From NCBI GenBank assembly GCA_947484275.1, contig CANKOY010000008.1, forward strand, positions 22,352-86,351: a stretch of 64,000 bases of DNA. Direction: 5' to 3'. Position 1 is the stretch's first letter, and each line of letters starts with the position of its first letter. This stretch comes from Planctomycetota bacterium. Its GTDB lineage: Bacteria; Planctomycetota; UBA1135; GCA-002686595. Shown piece after piece: positions 1 to 7,838 of the stretch. The position numbers and the translations under genes were made by a program. The notes under the pieces were generated by a model. It did not search any database. It saw nothing but the letters and a program-made list of their open reading frames with translations, and was not told the DNA's origin.

Positions 1-3000
1 CCAAAAGGCTGTCGACTTCTTGAGCCAGGGCCGCGTTGATTTCCACGCGGGTCTCCCCAAGTCGCACGCGTCGAACGTGGCCATCGCTGCCGGTGACCAT
101 CAAGTACACCGGTCGTTTGCCCGGATGGCGCTTGAGCGCGTCGCGCAGCTGCGGCAACAGCTCGGCGTCCTCGGGTGTCACCTGAACCACGAGACCACCC
201 TCGAAGCGCTTTAGGGCGTCTTCGATCGTCATCAACTCCTCGAGAATCAGGGCCGGTTCCTCGCCGCGTTCGTCGAGCTTTCCGCGCGCGAGCACCACGG
301 TGTCCTCCACCAAGAGGTTGCGGAATTGGTCGAAGGTGCGCGGGAACACTGTGACCCCGACGTTGCCTTCGAGGTCCTCCAGCTTGAAGCGCGCCATCTT
401 CTTGCCGGCGTAAGTGCCGCTCTTCACCACGGTCTGCGCCAGCCCAACGATCAGCCCCGCCAGCAGGATCTCCGATCCCGCGGTGCGTCCGGCGAGGTCG
501 GTGGTCTTCGTGCTCGACAGAAGCGAGAACAGTCCGGCGCGTTCTTCCAGCGGGTGACCGGAGAGGTAGAAGCCCAGGGCTTCGCGCTCGGCGCGCAGGG
601 TCTCCGATGGAGAGTAGGCCTTGCTGTCGTCGATGCCGTCGCCAGCCATGGCGCCGCGCCCGGCCTTGGCTGAGGGCGGTGGCGCGTCAAACATCGAGGC
701 CTGCCCGGCGCGGCGATCGGCCGCGGCGCGCTGGGATTCGCTCATGCCTGCGTCGAGCGCCGCGAGCACGGCTCCGCGGTTGTGGCCGGTGTAGTCGAAG
801 GCACCGGCCTTGATCAGGGCTTCCCAGGTGAGCTTGGTGACTTCCTGGGGATCGCAGCGGGCGCACAACTCCAGCAGGCCAAATGGCGCGCCGGCCTTGA
901 TCAACTCGTCGCGCGCGGCGAGCACCGACAGCACGGCCTTCTGCCCGGTGCCCTTGATCGCGCCCAGGCCGAAGCGGATCACGTCGCCCTGGGGTTCGAA
1001 TTCCCAACCCGAGTAGCGCAAATCCGGCGGAGGCATGCGCACGTCCGACTTGCGCGCATCGTCGAGCAACTCCTTGACCTTGTCGGAGTTGCCCATTTCG
1101 CACGAGAAGTTCGCCGCCAGGAATTCGGTGCGGTAGTTCGCCTTGAGAAACGCCGTCTGGTAGGTGATCAGCGCGTAGGCCGTCGAGTGCGACTTGTTGA
1201 AGCCATAGCCGCCGAACTTGACGATGTTGTCCCAGATCTCGCGCGCGACTGATTCTGAGGCGCCCTTCAGGATCGCGCCTTGCACGAATTGTTCGGCGAA
1301 CTTGGCCATGATCTCGGGCTTCTTCTTGCCCATGGCCTTGCGCAAGTTGTCGGCTTCGTTCAACGAGAAGCCCGCCAGCGCGCTGGAGATCAACATGACT
1401 TGCTCCTGGTAAACCAGGCAGCCATAGGTGTCGCGCAGGATCGGCTCGAGCAGTGGATGCTGGTAGACGATCTTCTCCTTGCCGTGTTTGCGGTCGGTGA
1501 ACATCTCGATCATGCCCGACTCCAGCGGACCCGGCCGGTACAGGGCGAGCACGGCGATCAAGTCCTCAAAAACGTCGGGCTTCAGGCGCGAGAGCAACTT
1601 GCGCATGCCCTCGGATTCGAGCTGGAAAACCGCGGCAGTGTCGCCGGCGGTCAGCATGCGGTAGGTCGCGGGGTCGTTCTCGGGCAGGTTGTCGAGGTCG
1701 GGGACCGCGGCGTTGGACTTGGCAATGTTCTTCTGCGCGCGATCGAGGATTGTCAGCGTGCGCAGGCCCAGGTAGTCCATCTTGACCAGGCCCAGGTCCT
1801 CCAGCTGCGGCGCGGGCCACTGCGTGACGACGTCCTCGTCGTGCACCGCGAGCGGAACGTACTCGACGATCGGCCGGTCCGAGATCACCACCCCGGCCGC
1901 ATGGGTCGAAATATGGCGCGCCATGCCCTCCAGGCGCACAGAGAGTTCGAAGACTTCCTTGAAGGCTGGACTGGCGTCGCGGGCCGCGCACAGATCCGCG
2001 TCGGTCTTCAGTGCATCCGCCAGGGACGGCGCGTTCGGGCCCGCCGGGATCTTCTTCGTGATGCGATCGACTTCCGAGAGCGGCAGGTCGAGCACGCGCG
2101 CCACGTCGCGCACCACCGTGCGTGAGGCCATGGTCCCGAAGGTGACGATTTGGGCCACGTGGTCGCTGCCGTAGCGCGCGCGTGTGTATCCGAGCACGCG
2201 CTCGCGGCCTTCCTTGCAGAAGTCGATGTCGATGTCGGGCATCGACACGCGCGCGGAGTTCAGGAAACGCTCGAAGAGCAGGTCGTACTTGAGTGGGTCA
2301 ACCTTCGTGATCCCCAGGAGGTACGAGACGATCGAGCCGGCGGCCGAACCGCGGCCTGGGCCCACGGGAATCAGTTGCTCGCGCGACCAGCGCACGAGGT
2401 CCCAAACGATCAGGAAATACGAGACGAATCCCATCTCGCGGATTACGGTGCGCTCGCTTTGCATGCGCGCGCGCGCCCGGCCCTGATCGTTGGCATAGAG
2501 CCGTGCGAGTCCCTGCTCGCACAGACGATCGAATAGATCCTCGGGCGACCCGCCGTCGTCGGTCTTGAACGGCGGCACGCGGTACTTTCCGAACTCGAGT
2601 TTCAGCGCAACCTGCTCGGCGACGTCCAGCGTGGCCGCAAGGCTCTTGGGCAAATCCCTGAAAATCTCGCCCATTTGCGCGCGCGAGCGGAAGTAGAGCG
2701 ACTTCGTGTCGAAGCGAAAGCGCTTCTCGTCCGCTCGCTTGGCTCCCGTATTGATGCACAGGAGCACGTCCTGCGCGGCGCAATCCTCTTCACGCAAGTA
2801 ATGGATGTCGTTGGTCGCCACCAGCGGCACGCCGGTGCGCTGGTGCAGGCGCAGCAAGGCCTCGTTCGCCGTGTCTTGGATGTCAATCCCGTTGCGCTGC
2901 AGCTCGAGCCAGAAGTGTTCCTTGCCAAACAGGTCGCGGAATTCTGTCGTGACTTGCTCGGCCTTGGCCTCATCGCCGCGTAGGAAGAGTTGATTGACCT

Positions 3001-3430
3001 CGCCGGCGAGGCAGCCCGACAAGCAGGTCAGGCCGCGCGCATGCTGGGATAGCAACGCCTTGTCGATGCGGGGTCGCGTATGCAGCCCCTCGGTGTAGGC
3101 CAGGGTGCAGAGCTTCAGGAGGTTTTGATAGCCCTCCTGATCGCGCGCCATCAAGGTCAGATGGTGGTAGCCGTTGTCGGTTCGATTGTGGGGCTCGTGA
3201 CGCGACTTCTTGGCGATGTAGACCTCGCAGCCCAGGATCGGCTTGATGCCCTGGGCCGTTGCCGCCTGGTACAGCTCGATCGCGCCGAACATGTTCCCGT
3301 GGTCGGTCAGCGCAATTGCCGGCTGCTTGTCGCTGACGCAGGCGCTGATCAGGTCCGAGATTCGGTTCGCCCCGTCGAGCAGGCTGTACTCCGAATGGAC
3401 GTGCAGGTGAACGAAATCGGGAGTCGACAT
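1..3430 (-). CDS. dnaE: DNA polymerase III alpha subunit, partial at its C-terminus
   Basis: Replicative polymerase catalytic subunit. About 1143 codons are in the window and the gene runs off the left edge, so only the end is missing (the E. coli protein is about 1160 residues). Translation from the ATG at 3430 begins MSTPDFVHLHVHSEYSLLDG, the start of the N-terminal PHP domain with its metal-binding HxHxxYS motif. Near residues 397-403 lies PDIDIDF, matching the two catalytic aspartates of E. coli (PDFDVDF), and further on KMDYLGLRTLT holds the third. An OB-fold-like stretch (GLIVGLAQTVVKSGTYAGKK) sits near residue 1000. No clear Shine-Dalgarno sequence precedes the start. The divergent style of neighbouring genes does not cast doubt on this call; the family is unmistakable. 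DnaE1 type, without an exonuclease domain. Confidence 0.97.
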   Translation of the reverse strand, partial: MSTPDFVHLHVHSEYSLLDGANRISDLISACVSDKQPAIALTDHGNMFGAIELYQAATAQGIKPILGCEVYIAKKSRHEPHNRTDNGYHHLTLMARDQEGYQNLLKLCTLAYTEGLHTRPRIDKALLSQHARGLTCLSGCLAGEVNQLFLRGDEAKAEQVTTEFRDLFGKEHFWLELQRNGIDIQDTANEALLRLHQRTGVPLVATNDIHYLREEDCAAQDVLLCINTGAKRADEKRFRFDTKSLYFRSRAQMGEIFRDLPKSLAATLDVAEQVALKLEFGKYRVPPFKTDDGGSPEDLFDRLCEQGLARLYANDQGRARARMQSERTVIREMGFVSYFLIVWDLVRWSREQLIPVGPGRGSAAGSIVSYLLGITKVDPLKYDLLFERFLNSARVSMPDIDIDFCKEGRERVLGYTRARYGSDHVAQIVTFGTMASRTVVRDVARVLDLPLSEVDRITKKIPAGPNAPSLADALKTDADLCAARDASPAFKEVFELSVRLEGMARHISTHAAGVVISDRPIVEYVPLAVHDEDVVTQWPAPQLEDLGLVKMDYLGLRTLTILDRAQKNIAKSNAAVPDLDNLPENDPATYRMLTAGDTAAVFQLESEGMRKLLSRLKPDVFEDLIAVLALYRPGPLESGMIEMFTDRKHGKEKIVYQHPLLEPILRDTYGCLVYQEQVMLISSALAGFSLNEADNLRKAMGKKKPEIMAKFAEQFVQGAILKGASESVAREIWDNIVKFGGYGFNKSHSTAYALITYQTAFLKANYRTEFLAANFSCEMGNSDKVKELLDDARKSDVRMPPPDLRYSGWEFEPQGDVIRFGLGAIKGTGQKAVLSVLAARDELIKAGAPFGLLELCARCDPQEVTKLTWEALIKAGAFDYTGHNRGAVLAALDAGMSESQRAAADRRAGQASMFDAPPPSAKAGRGAMAGDGIDDSKAYSPSETLRAEREALGFYLSGHPLEERAGLFSLLSSTKTTDLAGRTAGSEILLAGLIVGLAQTVVKSGTYAGKKMARFKLEDLEGNVGVTVFPRTFDQFRNLLVEDTVVLARGKLDERGEEPALILEELMTIEDALKRFEGGLVVQVTPEDAELLPQLRDALKRHPGKRPVYLMVTGSDGHVRRVRLGETRVEINAALAQEVDSLL

Positions 3431-3460
3431 GTGACGGGCGTGCGGGCCGTTTGCGCGCGG

Positions 3461-4477
3461 CTAGCCGCGCAACAACTGCATCAACAGAGCTTTCTGCGAG
3501 TGCAGGCGATTCTCCGCCTGCTGGTAGACCAGCGAGCGCGGACCATCGAGCAGCCCGTCGCTGATTTCGAGGTTCCGTCGCACGGGCATGGCGTGCATCA
3601 AACGCGCGTCGTCGCCGCTTGCCAGGACTTTTTCATCGAGCATCCAGCCGGCATGACGCGCTCGGCGCGTGGCGGCGAGCGTCGGATTCGAATAGTCCTC
3701 GAGACTCATCCATGAGCGCCCGTAGACCACTTGCGCGCCGCGCACACCATCGGCCAGTGACAGGCCCGTCTCGACGCTACCTCCATTTTCACGCGCCAGT
3801 CCGTCGGCTTCGTCGAGCACGCCCGCGTCCAGTTCGAAGCCCGGAGGATGGGCCACGCGCACGTCCATGCCCTGAGACAGCGCAGCGTGCAGCAGCGAGT
3901 TCACCACAGCGCCCGTGGCGGGAGTGGGGGAGTTGGTCCAGACGATCGCCAACCGCTTCCCGCGCAGATTGTTGAGCGCCTCGCGCAGCGTCATCAGGTC
4001 GGCCAGGGCCTGCAGCGGATGCCACAGGGCGCTCTCCATGTTGATCACCGGCACGCTCGAGTAGGAAGCCCAGGTGCGGATCTCCGCGTCCTTGCGATCG
4101 ATCGCCCAGGAATTGCCTGCGGGCTTTGGGCGGATGCAAAGGACGTCCACGTAGGCCGACATGACCGCCGCGGCATCCTTCACGTGCTCGGGTGCCTTGC
4201 CGTCCATGACGCTGCCCACTTGGCTCTCCAGCTCCCAGAAATCCGAGGCGGCGCTCAGGTTGATCGTGCTGCCGCCGAGCTGCGTCATGGCGGCCTCGAA
4301 GGAGGCACGCGTGCGCAAGGAACCGCGGAAAAAGAGCAGTCCGGCAGTCTTGCCCGGAAGCTGTGCTCGGCCCGTCTTGCGCTTGATGCGCCTCGAGAGC
4401 TCGAGCAAGTCATCGATCTGCGCCGGCGTGAAATCGGCGAGCCGGATCAGGTGTTGGGGTCGCGAAGTCTCGGCCAT
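3461..4477 (-). CDS. argF': N-acetyl/N-succinylornithine-type carbamoyltransferase
   Basis: A carbamoyltransferase of 338 residues, probably in arginine synthesis. The carbamoyl-phosphate loop reads SLRTR (near residue 52) as in Bacteroides N-succinylornithine transcarbamylase, not STRTR as in usual ornithine enzymes. The middle has VINMESALWHPLQALADL, close to the 'INMExxxHPxQxxAD' stretch of Xanthomonas/Bacteroides acetyl/succinylornithine enzymes. The usual ornithine-binding DxxxSMG loop is not seen. The C-terminal motif is HAMPVRRN, where relatives have HCLPVRRN, so the cysteine is replaced by alanine. The ATG at 4477 is preferred over longer readings because residues after it (MAETSRPQHLIRLADF) match the family start and a -10-like hexamer lies 7 bases upstream. 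Acetyl versus succinyl specificity cannot be decided by eye. It follows dnaE on the same strand but is transcribed first, 30 bases upstream. Confidence 0.85.
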   Translation of the reverse strand: MAETSRPQHLIRLADFTPAQIDDLLELSRRIKRKTGRAQLPGKTAGLLFFRGSLRTRASFEAAMTQLGGSTINLSAASDFWELESQVGSVMDGKAPEHVKDAAAVMSAYVDVLCIRPKPAGNSWAIDRKDAEIRTWASYSSVPVINMESALWHPLQALADLMTLREALNNLRGKRLAIVWTNSPTPATGAVVNSLLHAALSQGMDVRVAHPPGFELDAGVLDEADGLARENGGSVETGLSLADGVRGAQVVYGRSWMSLEDYSNPTLAATRRARHAGWMLDEKVLASGDDARLMHAMPVRRNLEISDGLLDGPRSLVYQQAENRLHSQKALLMQLLRG

Positions 4478-4484
4478 GTGGCCT

Positions 4485-4490
4485 AGGGTA
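4485..4490 (-). promoter_or_regulatory. Candidate -10 element of the carbamoyltransferase gene
   Basis: Reading the minus strand, TACCCT lies 7 bases before the ATG at 4477. If it is the -10 box, transcription would start at or next to the start codon. No good -35 is visible and no Shine-Dalgarno sequence is present. Weak on its own; supported by the same arrangement at other genes here. Confidence 0.35.
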
Positions 4491-4594
4491 CGCGCGAGCG
4501 TGCCCGAGTCCACGCACAGCACGGAACCCCGCGCGATCCCCGCCGCCGTCGGCGCCCCGGTCCGGCGCGCGGCTCGGCGCGGCGGGGTCTTGGC

Positions 4595-4623
4595 TTGACA
4601 CCCCCGAGGGTGCCCGCTACAAC
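4595..4623 (+). promoter_or_regulatory. Sigma-70-type promoter of tRNA-Arg
   Basis: TTGACA (4595-4600) is a perfect -35 box, followed after exactly 17 bases by TACAAC (4618-4623), a 4/6 match to TATAAT. The tRNA starts 12 bases after the -10 box, giving a very short 5' leader. This is the best consensus promoter in the window. Confidence 0.8.
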
Positions 4624-4635
4624 CTCCCGCCCCGT

Positions 4636-4712
4636 GCACCCATAGCTCAATTGGATAGAGCATCTGACTACGGATCAGAAGGTTATAGGTTCGATTCCTA
4701 TTGGGTGTACCA
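4636..4712 (+). tRNA. tRNA-Arg (anticodon ACG)
   Basis: A complete cloverleaf. The acceptor arm GCACCCA pairs with TGGGTGT (the first pair is G-U). The D arm is GCTC/GAGC. The anticodon stem TCTGA/TCAGA encloses the loop CTACGGA, giving anticodon ACG. The T arm is ATAGG/CCTAT around TTCGATT. The discriminator A and the CCA end are encoded. A34 of this tRNA is the known target of TadA, whose gene begins 62 bases downstream. Confidence 0.97.
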
Positions 4713-4774
4713 CTCTCAGGCGCGCGGCCGCCGGACCCCTAGGGATCCAGCACCGCGCGCGGATTTCCCGAAAC

Positions 4775-5323
4775 GTGTCGCAGGGTGACCCCAAGAAGTC
4801 GCACGCGCGCGCGCCAGAGGGACCTCGCGACGAGCCCGTCGCAGGCGGCGCCCCGGCTTTGGACGATGCCCACTGGATGGGACTCGCCCTGGAGCAGGCC
4901 CACCTGGCGCGCGCGGCAGACGAGGTCCCGATCGGCGCCGTGGTGGTTCTTGGGGGCCAGGTGATCGCCAGGGGTTACAACCAGACCCGCGGCGGAATGG
5001 ACCCGACGGCTCACGCCGAAATGGTCGCCATCTCCGCCGCTGCCCGTACGATCCAGGCCAACCGCCTGGTCGGCGCGACCATCTTCACGACGGTCGAGCC
5101 GTGCTTCATGTGCGCGGGCGCCCTGCTGCACGCCCGGATTGCCCGGGTGGTGTGGGGCGTACGCGACCCGAAGTTCGGCGGCTGCGCTTCGCTCGGGCAG
5201 GTCCTGAGCGACCCGCGGCTCAACCACCGGGCGCAGATCACGGAGGGCGTGCGTGCCGACGAGGCGCGAGCGCTGCTCCAGACGTTCTTTCGCGAGAAGC
5301 GCGCGGCTCCGCCGAGCGCCTGA
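4775..5323 (+). CDS. tadA: tRNA-specific adenosine deaminase
   Basis: Deaminates A34 to inosine in tRNA-Arg(ACG), allowing one tRNA to read CGU, CGC and CGA. The 182-residue protein has the cytidine-deaminase-fold zinc site: TAHAEMVAI (zinc His and catalytic Glu, near residue 80) and PCFMCAGALLHARI (the PCxxC zinc cysteines, near residue 110). The GTG at 4775 gives a 30-residue N-terminal tail before the family start (DDAHWMGLALEQA), so a later start such as the ATG within HWMGL (about residue 35) is possible. The gene lies between its likely substrate tRNA-Arg(ACG) and two tRNA-Ser genes, the first only 20 bases downstream, so these probably share a transcript. Confidence 0.94.
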   Translation: MSQGDPKKSHARAPEGPRDEPVAGGAPALDDAHWMGLALEQAHLARAADEVPIGAVVVLGGQVIARGYNQTRGGMDPTAHAEMVAISAAARTIQANRLVGATIFTTVEPCFMCAGALLHARIARVVWGVRDPKFGGCASLGQVLSDPRLNHRAQITEGVRADEARALLQTFFREKRAAPPSA

Positions 5324-5343
5324 CTCGCCATCACCAAAGATCA

Positions 5344-5433
5344 GGAGAGGTGCCAGAGTGGCCGAATGGACTGGTTTCGAAAACCAGCATATCCGCAAGG
5401 GTATCCAGGGTTCGAATCCCTGCCTCTCCGCCA
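5344..5433 (+). tRNA. tRNA-Ser (anticodon CGA)
   Basis: Acceptor GGAGAGG pairs with CCTCTCC. The anticodon stem CTGGT/ACCAG encloses TTCGAAA, giving anticodon CGA (codon UCG). The long variable arm is typical of class II tRNA-Ser, the T loop is TTCGAAT, and CCA is encoded. It follows tadA by 20 bases without a visible promoter of its own. Confidence 0.96.
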
Positions 5434-5463
5434 GTTTCGGGGCAGGTGTCGACCTGACCCGTA

Positions 5464-5553
5464 GGAGAGGTGTCCGAGTGGCTTAAGGAGCACGCTTGGA
5501 AAGCGTGTATGTGGGAAACTGCAACGAGGGTTCGAATCCCTCCCTCTCCGCCA
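5464..5553 (+). tRNA. tRNA-Ser (anticodon GGA)
   Basis: Acceptor GGAGAGG/CCTCTCC is identical to that of the preceding tRNA-Ser. The anticodon stem CACGC/GCGTG holds the loop TTGGAAA, giving anticodon GGA (codons UCC/UCU). It has a long variable arm and an encoded CCA. It lies 30 bases after tRNA-Ser(CGA) and is probably processed from the same precursor. Confidence 0.96.
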
Positions 5554-5559
5554 ACTTCC

Positions 5560-5577
5560 GCGCGCCGACGGGCGCGC
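5560..5577 (+). terminator. Terminator-like hairpin after the tRNA-Ser pair
   Basis: GCGCGCC-GACG-GGCGCGC, a perfect 7-bp stem with a 4-base loop, 6 bases after the tRNA CCA end. No U-run follows, so it may instead be a processing signal. Confidence 0.4.
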
Positions 5578-5595
5578 CGCTGACAACACGAATTT

Positions 5596-5717
5596 CGAAT
5601 CCGGCAGTGGGTCCGGTACAGCGCGATGGCTCCAGCACGAACCGGGTCAGGCCGGGAACGGAGCAGCCCTAAGCGCAGGGATCCATGCGAGCTGGCCCGG
5701 GCCCACTGGCGGATTCG
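5596..5717 (+). ncRNA. ffs: Signal recognition particle RNA (4.5S type)
   Basis: RNA scaffold of the signal recognition particle, which binds Ffh. The conserved domain IV is present: GGTCAGGCCGGGAACGGAGC followed by AGCC, containing the GGAA tetraloop closed by CCG/CGG and the asymmetric loops that bind Ffh. The ends pair over 11 bp (5606-5616 with the CCGGGCCCACT ending at 5707). The helix continues outward with one mismatch (CGAATCCG/CGGATTCG), so the limits given are those of the extended stem; the mature RNA may be nearer 5606-5707. It precedes dnaX-ebfC-recR, an order found in many bacteria, which supports the call. Confidence 0.92.
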
Positions 5718-5721
5718 AGTG

Positions 5722-5825
5722 CGGAGTCAGGTGAATTCGTCCGGGGTTGCGGTGCTCGGCGCGCAGGCTGCCTGAGCCACCCGCGCCCCGAGCACCGCAA
5801 CCCCGGACGAACTCACCCGACTCCG
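5722..5825. repeat. 38-bp near-perfect inverted repeat (long hairpin) before dnaX
   Basis: The arms at 5722-5759 and 5788-5825 are reverse complements over 38 bases with only two mismatches, enclosing a 28-base loop. The mismatches are A-C on the plus-strand RNA but would be G-U wobbles on a minus-strand RNA. The structure fills the space between the SRP RNA and the dnaX -10 box, ending one base before that box. It may be an SRP RNA terminator or a folded element controlling dnaX. No transposase or similar copy was seen. Confidence 0.9.
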
Positions 5826-5831
5826 TATACT
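5826..5831 (+). promoter_or_regulatory. Candidate -10 element of dnaX
   Basis: TATACT, a 5/6 match to the consensus, ends 6 bases before the dnaX ATG at 5838. Transcription would start at about the start codon, implying a leaderless dnaX mRNA. There is no recognisable -35; the upstream bases belong to the hairpin arm. Confidence 0.5.
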
Positions 5832-5837
5832 CCGTCC

Positions 5838-7505
5838 ATGTCGTACCTGGTTCTCGCTCGCAAGTACCGCCCGCGCACGTTCGCCGAGGTCGCCGGGCAG
5901 GAGCTGCTGACGAAGACGCTTCAGGGCGCGATTCGCGAGGGGCGCGTCGGTCACGCCTACCTGTTCACGGGCCCGCGCGGCACTGGCAAGACCACCAGCG
6001 CGCGCGTTTTCGCCAAGGCGCTCAATTGCGAGCGCGGCCCCACCAGCGATCCCTGTGGCGAGTGCGAGCGCTGTCGGGCCGTGGATTCGGGCAGCGACGT
6101 GGACGTGGTCGAGATCGACGCGGCTTCGAACACAGGCGTCGAGAACATCCGCGATTTGCGCGAACAGGCTGCGTACACGCCGATGCGCGCGCGCTTCAAG
6201 ATCTTCATTGTCGATGAAGTCCACATGCTCTCGAAGGGGGCGTTCAACGCGCTGCTCAAGACGCTCGAGGAGCCGCCGCCCCACGTCAAGTTCCTGTTCG
6301 CGACCACGGAACTGAACAAGGTCCCCGACACGATTCTCTCCCGCTGTCAGGTCATGCGGCTGTCGCTGTTCAGTGAGGAATTGATCGCGCAGCGCCTGAC
6401 GCAAATCCTGCAGTTGGAGAAAGTCGAGGCCGGTCCGGGAGTGGTCGAGGGCTTGGCACGGCTGGCGCGCGGATCGATGCGCGACGCGTTGTCGGTCACA
6501 GATCAGTTGCTGGCCCTGGTGGGTGCTGCGCCCACGGTCCAGGACGTCGCGCGACTTGCGGGCGCCAGCGCTGCAAGCGACGCGCAAGCACTGCTAGAGG
6601 CGATTCTGGCCCACGACGGCGCCGCGGCCCTGGAGATTCTCGGCCCCGCGGAGGGCGACGAGAACGATTGGATCGACGGACTGCTGCGCGAATTGCGCGG
6701 CGCGCTGCTGATCGCCGTGTGCAAGGAAGACTCCGGGCTGAGCGCAGATTTCGCCTCGGACCGCGAGCGTCTAACGCGCATTGGCTCGGCCCTGGGAGCC
6801 GAACGCCTGCAGATCTGGATGGAGGACTTGCTTGCCGCGCGCGAGCGGATGGAGCGCGCACCGAGTTTGGCGCGCACGGTGCTCGAACTGGCACTCTTGG
6901 AGCTGTGCCGCGACGAGCGCAGCTTGCCCCTGTCTGTCCTGGTGGCGCGCCTGGCGGCCCTCGAGCAACGGCTCGGCGCAGCCCCGCAATCAACTGCAAC
7001 GGACACGGGTCCGGGCCGGCCGCCGCGTCCGGAAGTGCCGCGTCCCGTGGCGGCGCCCGCAGCGGCCGCGACGCAAGCTCCGGCGCCACAGCCCGCGACG
7101 CCTCCACAGGCGCGGTCCATTGCGATCGTGCCGAGCCTTGCACCGCGCAGCTCCGCGGCTCCAAATCGAGCCGCCATGGGCATCAAACCTGCCTGGGAGG
7201 GCTTCTTGAGGCTTGTACGGGGCGCGGATCCGGCCCTGTGCGCGCTGCTGGAGCGCCGCGGACAACTCGTAGACATCAGCTCCCAGCGCGTTCGCATTCA
7301 GCTGCGTCAGCTCAATTCCAACGAGCGCGAACTGCTTGCGGCGCCCGATGTGGGCGCTCGCTGCGCAAAATTCTTCGAAGCTGTGCTCGGCGAATTGCCG
7401 ACAGTCGTGCTCGAGGACGTCGCCAAGGGCCAGCCGGGAGATCAGGACGAATTCACGCGCAAGGTCGTGGAACTTTTCGACGGCAAGATCGAGGACAAGT
7501 CATGA
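5838..7505 (+). CDS. dnaX: DNA polymerase III tau/gamma clamp-loader subunit
   Basis: ATPase of the clamp loader that opens the beta clamp. The 555-residue protein starts MSYLVLARKYRPRTFAEVAG, the canonical start, so the ATG at 5838 is chosen; longer readings would run into the SRP RNA. Walker A is GPRGTGKTTSARVFAKALNC. The zinc module follows (cysteines in ALNC, DPCGECERC). The DEVH Walker B motif lies in IFIVDEVHMLSKGAFNALLK, and the SRC sensor is in DTILSRCQ. Residues of about 380-450 form a proline/alanine-rich linker, then a tau-type C-terminal domain. The stop overlaps the ebfC start by 4 bases (ATGA), indicating translational coupling. No AAAAAAG slippery site was noticed, so a gamma form by frameshifting is not supported. 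Confidence 0.97.
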   Translation: MSYLVLARKYRPRTFAEVAGQELLTKTLQGAIREGRVGHAYLFTGPRGTGKTTSARVFAKALNCERGPTSDPCGECERCRAVDSGSDVDVVEIDAASNTGVENIRDLREQAAYTPMRARFKIFIVDEVHMLSKGAFNALLKTLEEPPPHVKFLFATTELNKVPDTILSRCQVMRLSLFSEELIAQRLTQILQLEKVEAGPGVVEGLARLARGSMRDALSVTDQLLALVGAAPTVQDVARLAGASAASDAQALLEAILAHDGAAALEILGPAEGDENDWIDGLLRELRGALLIAVCKEDSGLSADFASDRERLTRIGSALGAERLQIWMEDLLAARERMERAPSLARTVLELALLELCRDERSLPLSVLVARLAALEQRLGAAPQSTATDTGPGRPPRPEVPRPVAAPAAAATQAPAPQPATPPQARSIAIVPSLAPRSSAAPNRAAMGIKPAWEGFLRLVRGADPALCALLERRGQLVDISSQRVRIQLRQLNSNERELLAAPDVGARCAKFFEAVLGELPTVVLEDVAKGQPGDQDEFTRKVVELFDGKIEDKS

Positions 7506-7825
7506 GCGGAACCTTCGGTGAAATGGGCAGCCTGCTCAAGCAGGCCCAGGAAATGCAGCGTGAACTCGATCGCGTGCGCACGGAGTTGCGCGAGAAGCTC
7601 TTCGAGGGCAGCGCCGGCGGTGGCGTGGTCAAGATTTGGGTCACCGGCGACCGGCAGATCTCTAAGGTCGAGATTTCCCCCGAGGTTTTCGCCGCGGGGA
7701 ACAAGCAGGTGCTCGAGGAAATGCTGCTCGCCGCCCTGCGAGATGGCATCGGTCGCGCGACGCGCCACGCCGAGGAAAGTCTTGCGAAAGTCACCGGCGG
7801 AATGAAGTTGCCCGGACTGTTCTGA
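7502..7825 (+). CDS. ebfC: YbaB/EbfC family nucleoid-associated protein
   Basis: A small DNA-binding dimer of 107 residues. The N-terminus (LLKQAQEMQRELDRVRTELR) is the amphipathic helix typical of the family, and the C-terminal half has the family pattern of strands ending in GGMKLPGLF, matching 'TGGMNLPGLF'. The ATG overlaps the dnaX stop by 4 bases. The dnaX-ybaB-recR order is widely conserved; the exact cellular role is still unsettled, with proposals linking it to recombination repair and nucleoid structure. Confidence 0.95.
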   Translation: MSGTFGEMGSLLKQAQEMQRELDRVRTELREKLFEGSAGGGVVKIWVTGDRQISKVEISPEVFAAGNKQVLEEMLLAALRDGIGRATRHAEESLAKVTGGMKLPGLF

Positions 7826-7838
7826 ACGGATCCGCGCC

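Noticed and set aside
5722..5825. The 38-bp inverted repeat as ends of a small transposable element
   Set aside because: No target duplication or transposase is seen, and no second copy was noticed in the window.
5685..5837. Extension of the dnaX reading frame upstream to 5685
   Set aside because: It would run through the end of the SRP RNA and the long hairpin; MSYLVLARKYRP at 5838 is the family's true start.
6900..7505. Programmed frameshift in dnaX producing gamma
   Set aside because: No run of A residues or slippery heptamer was found in the plausible region.
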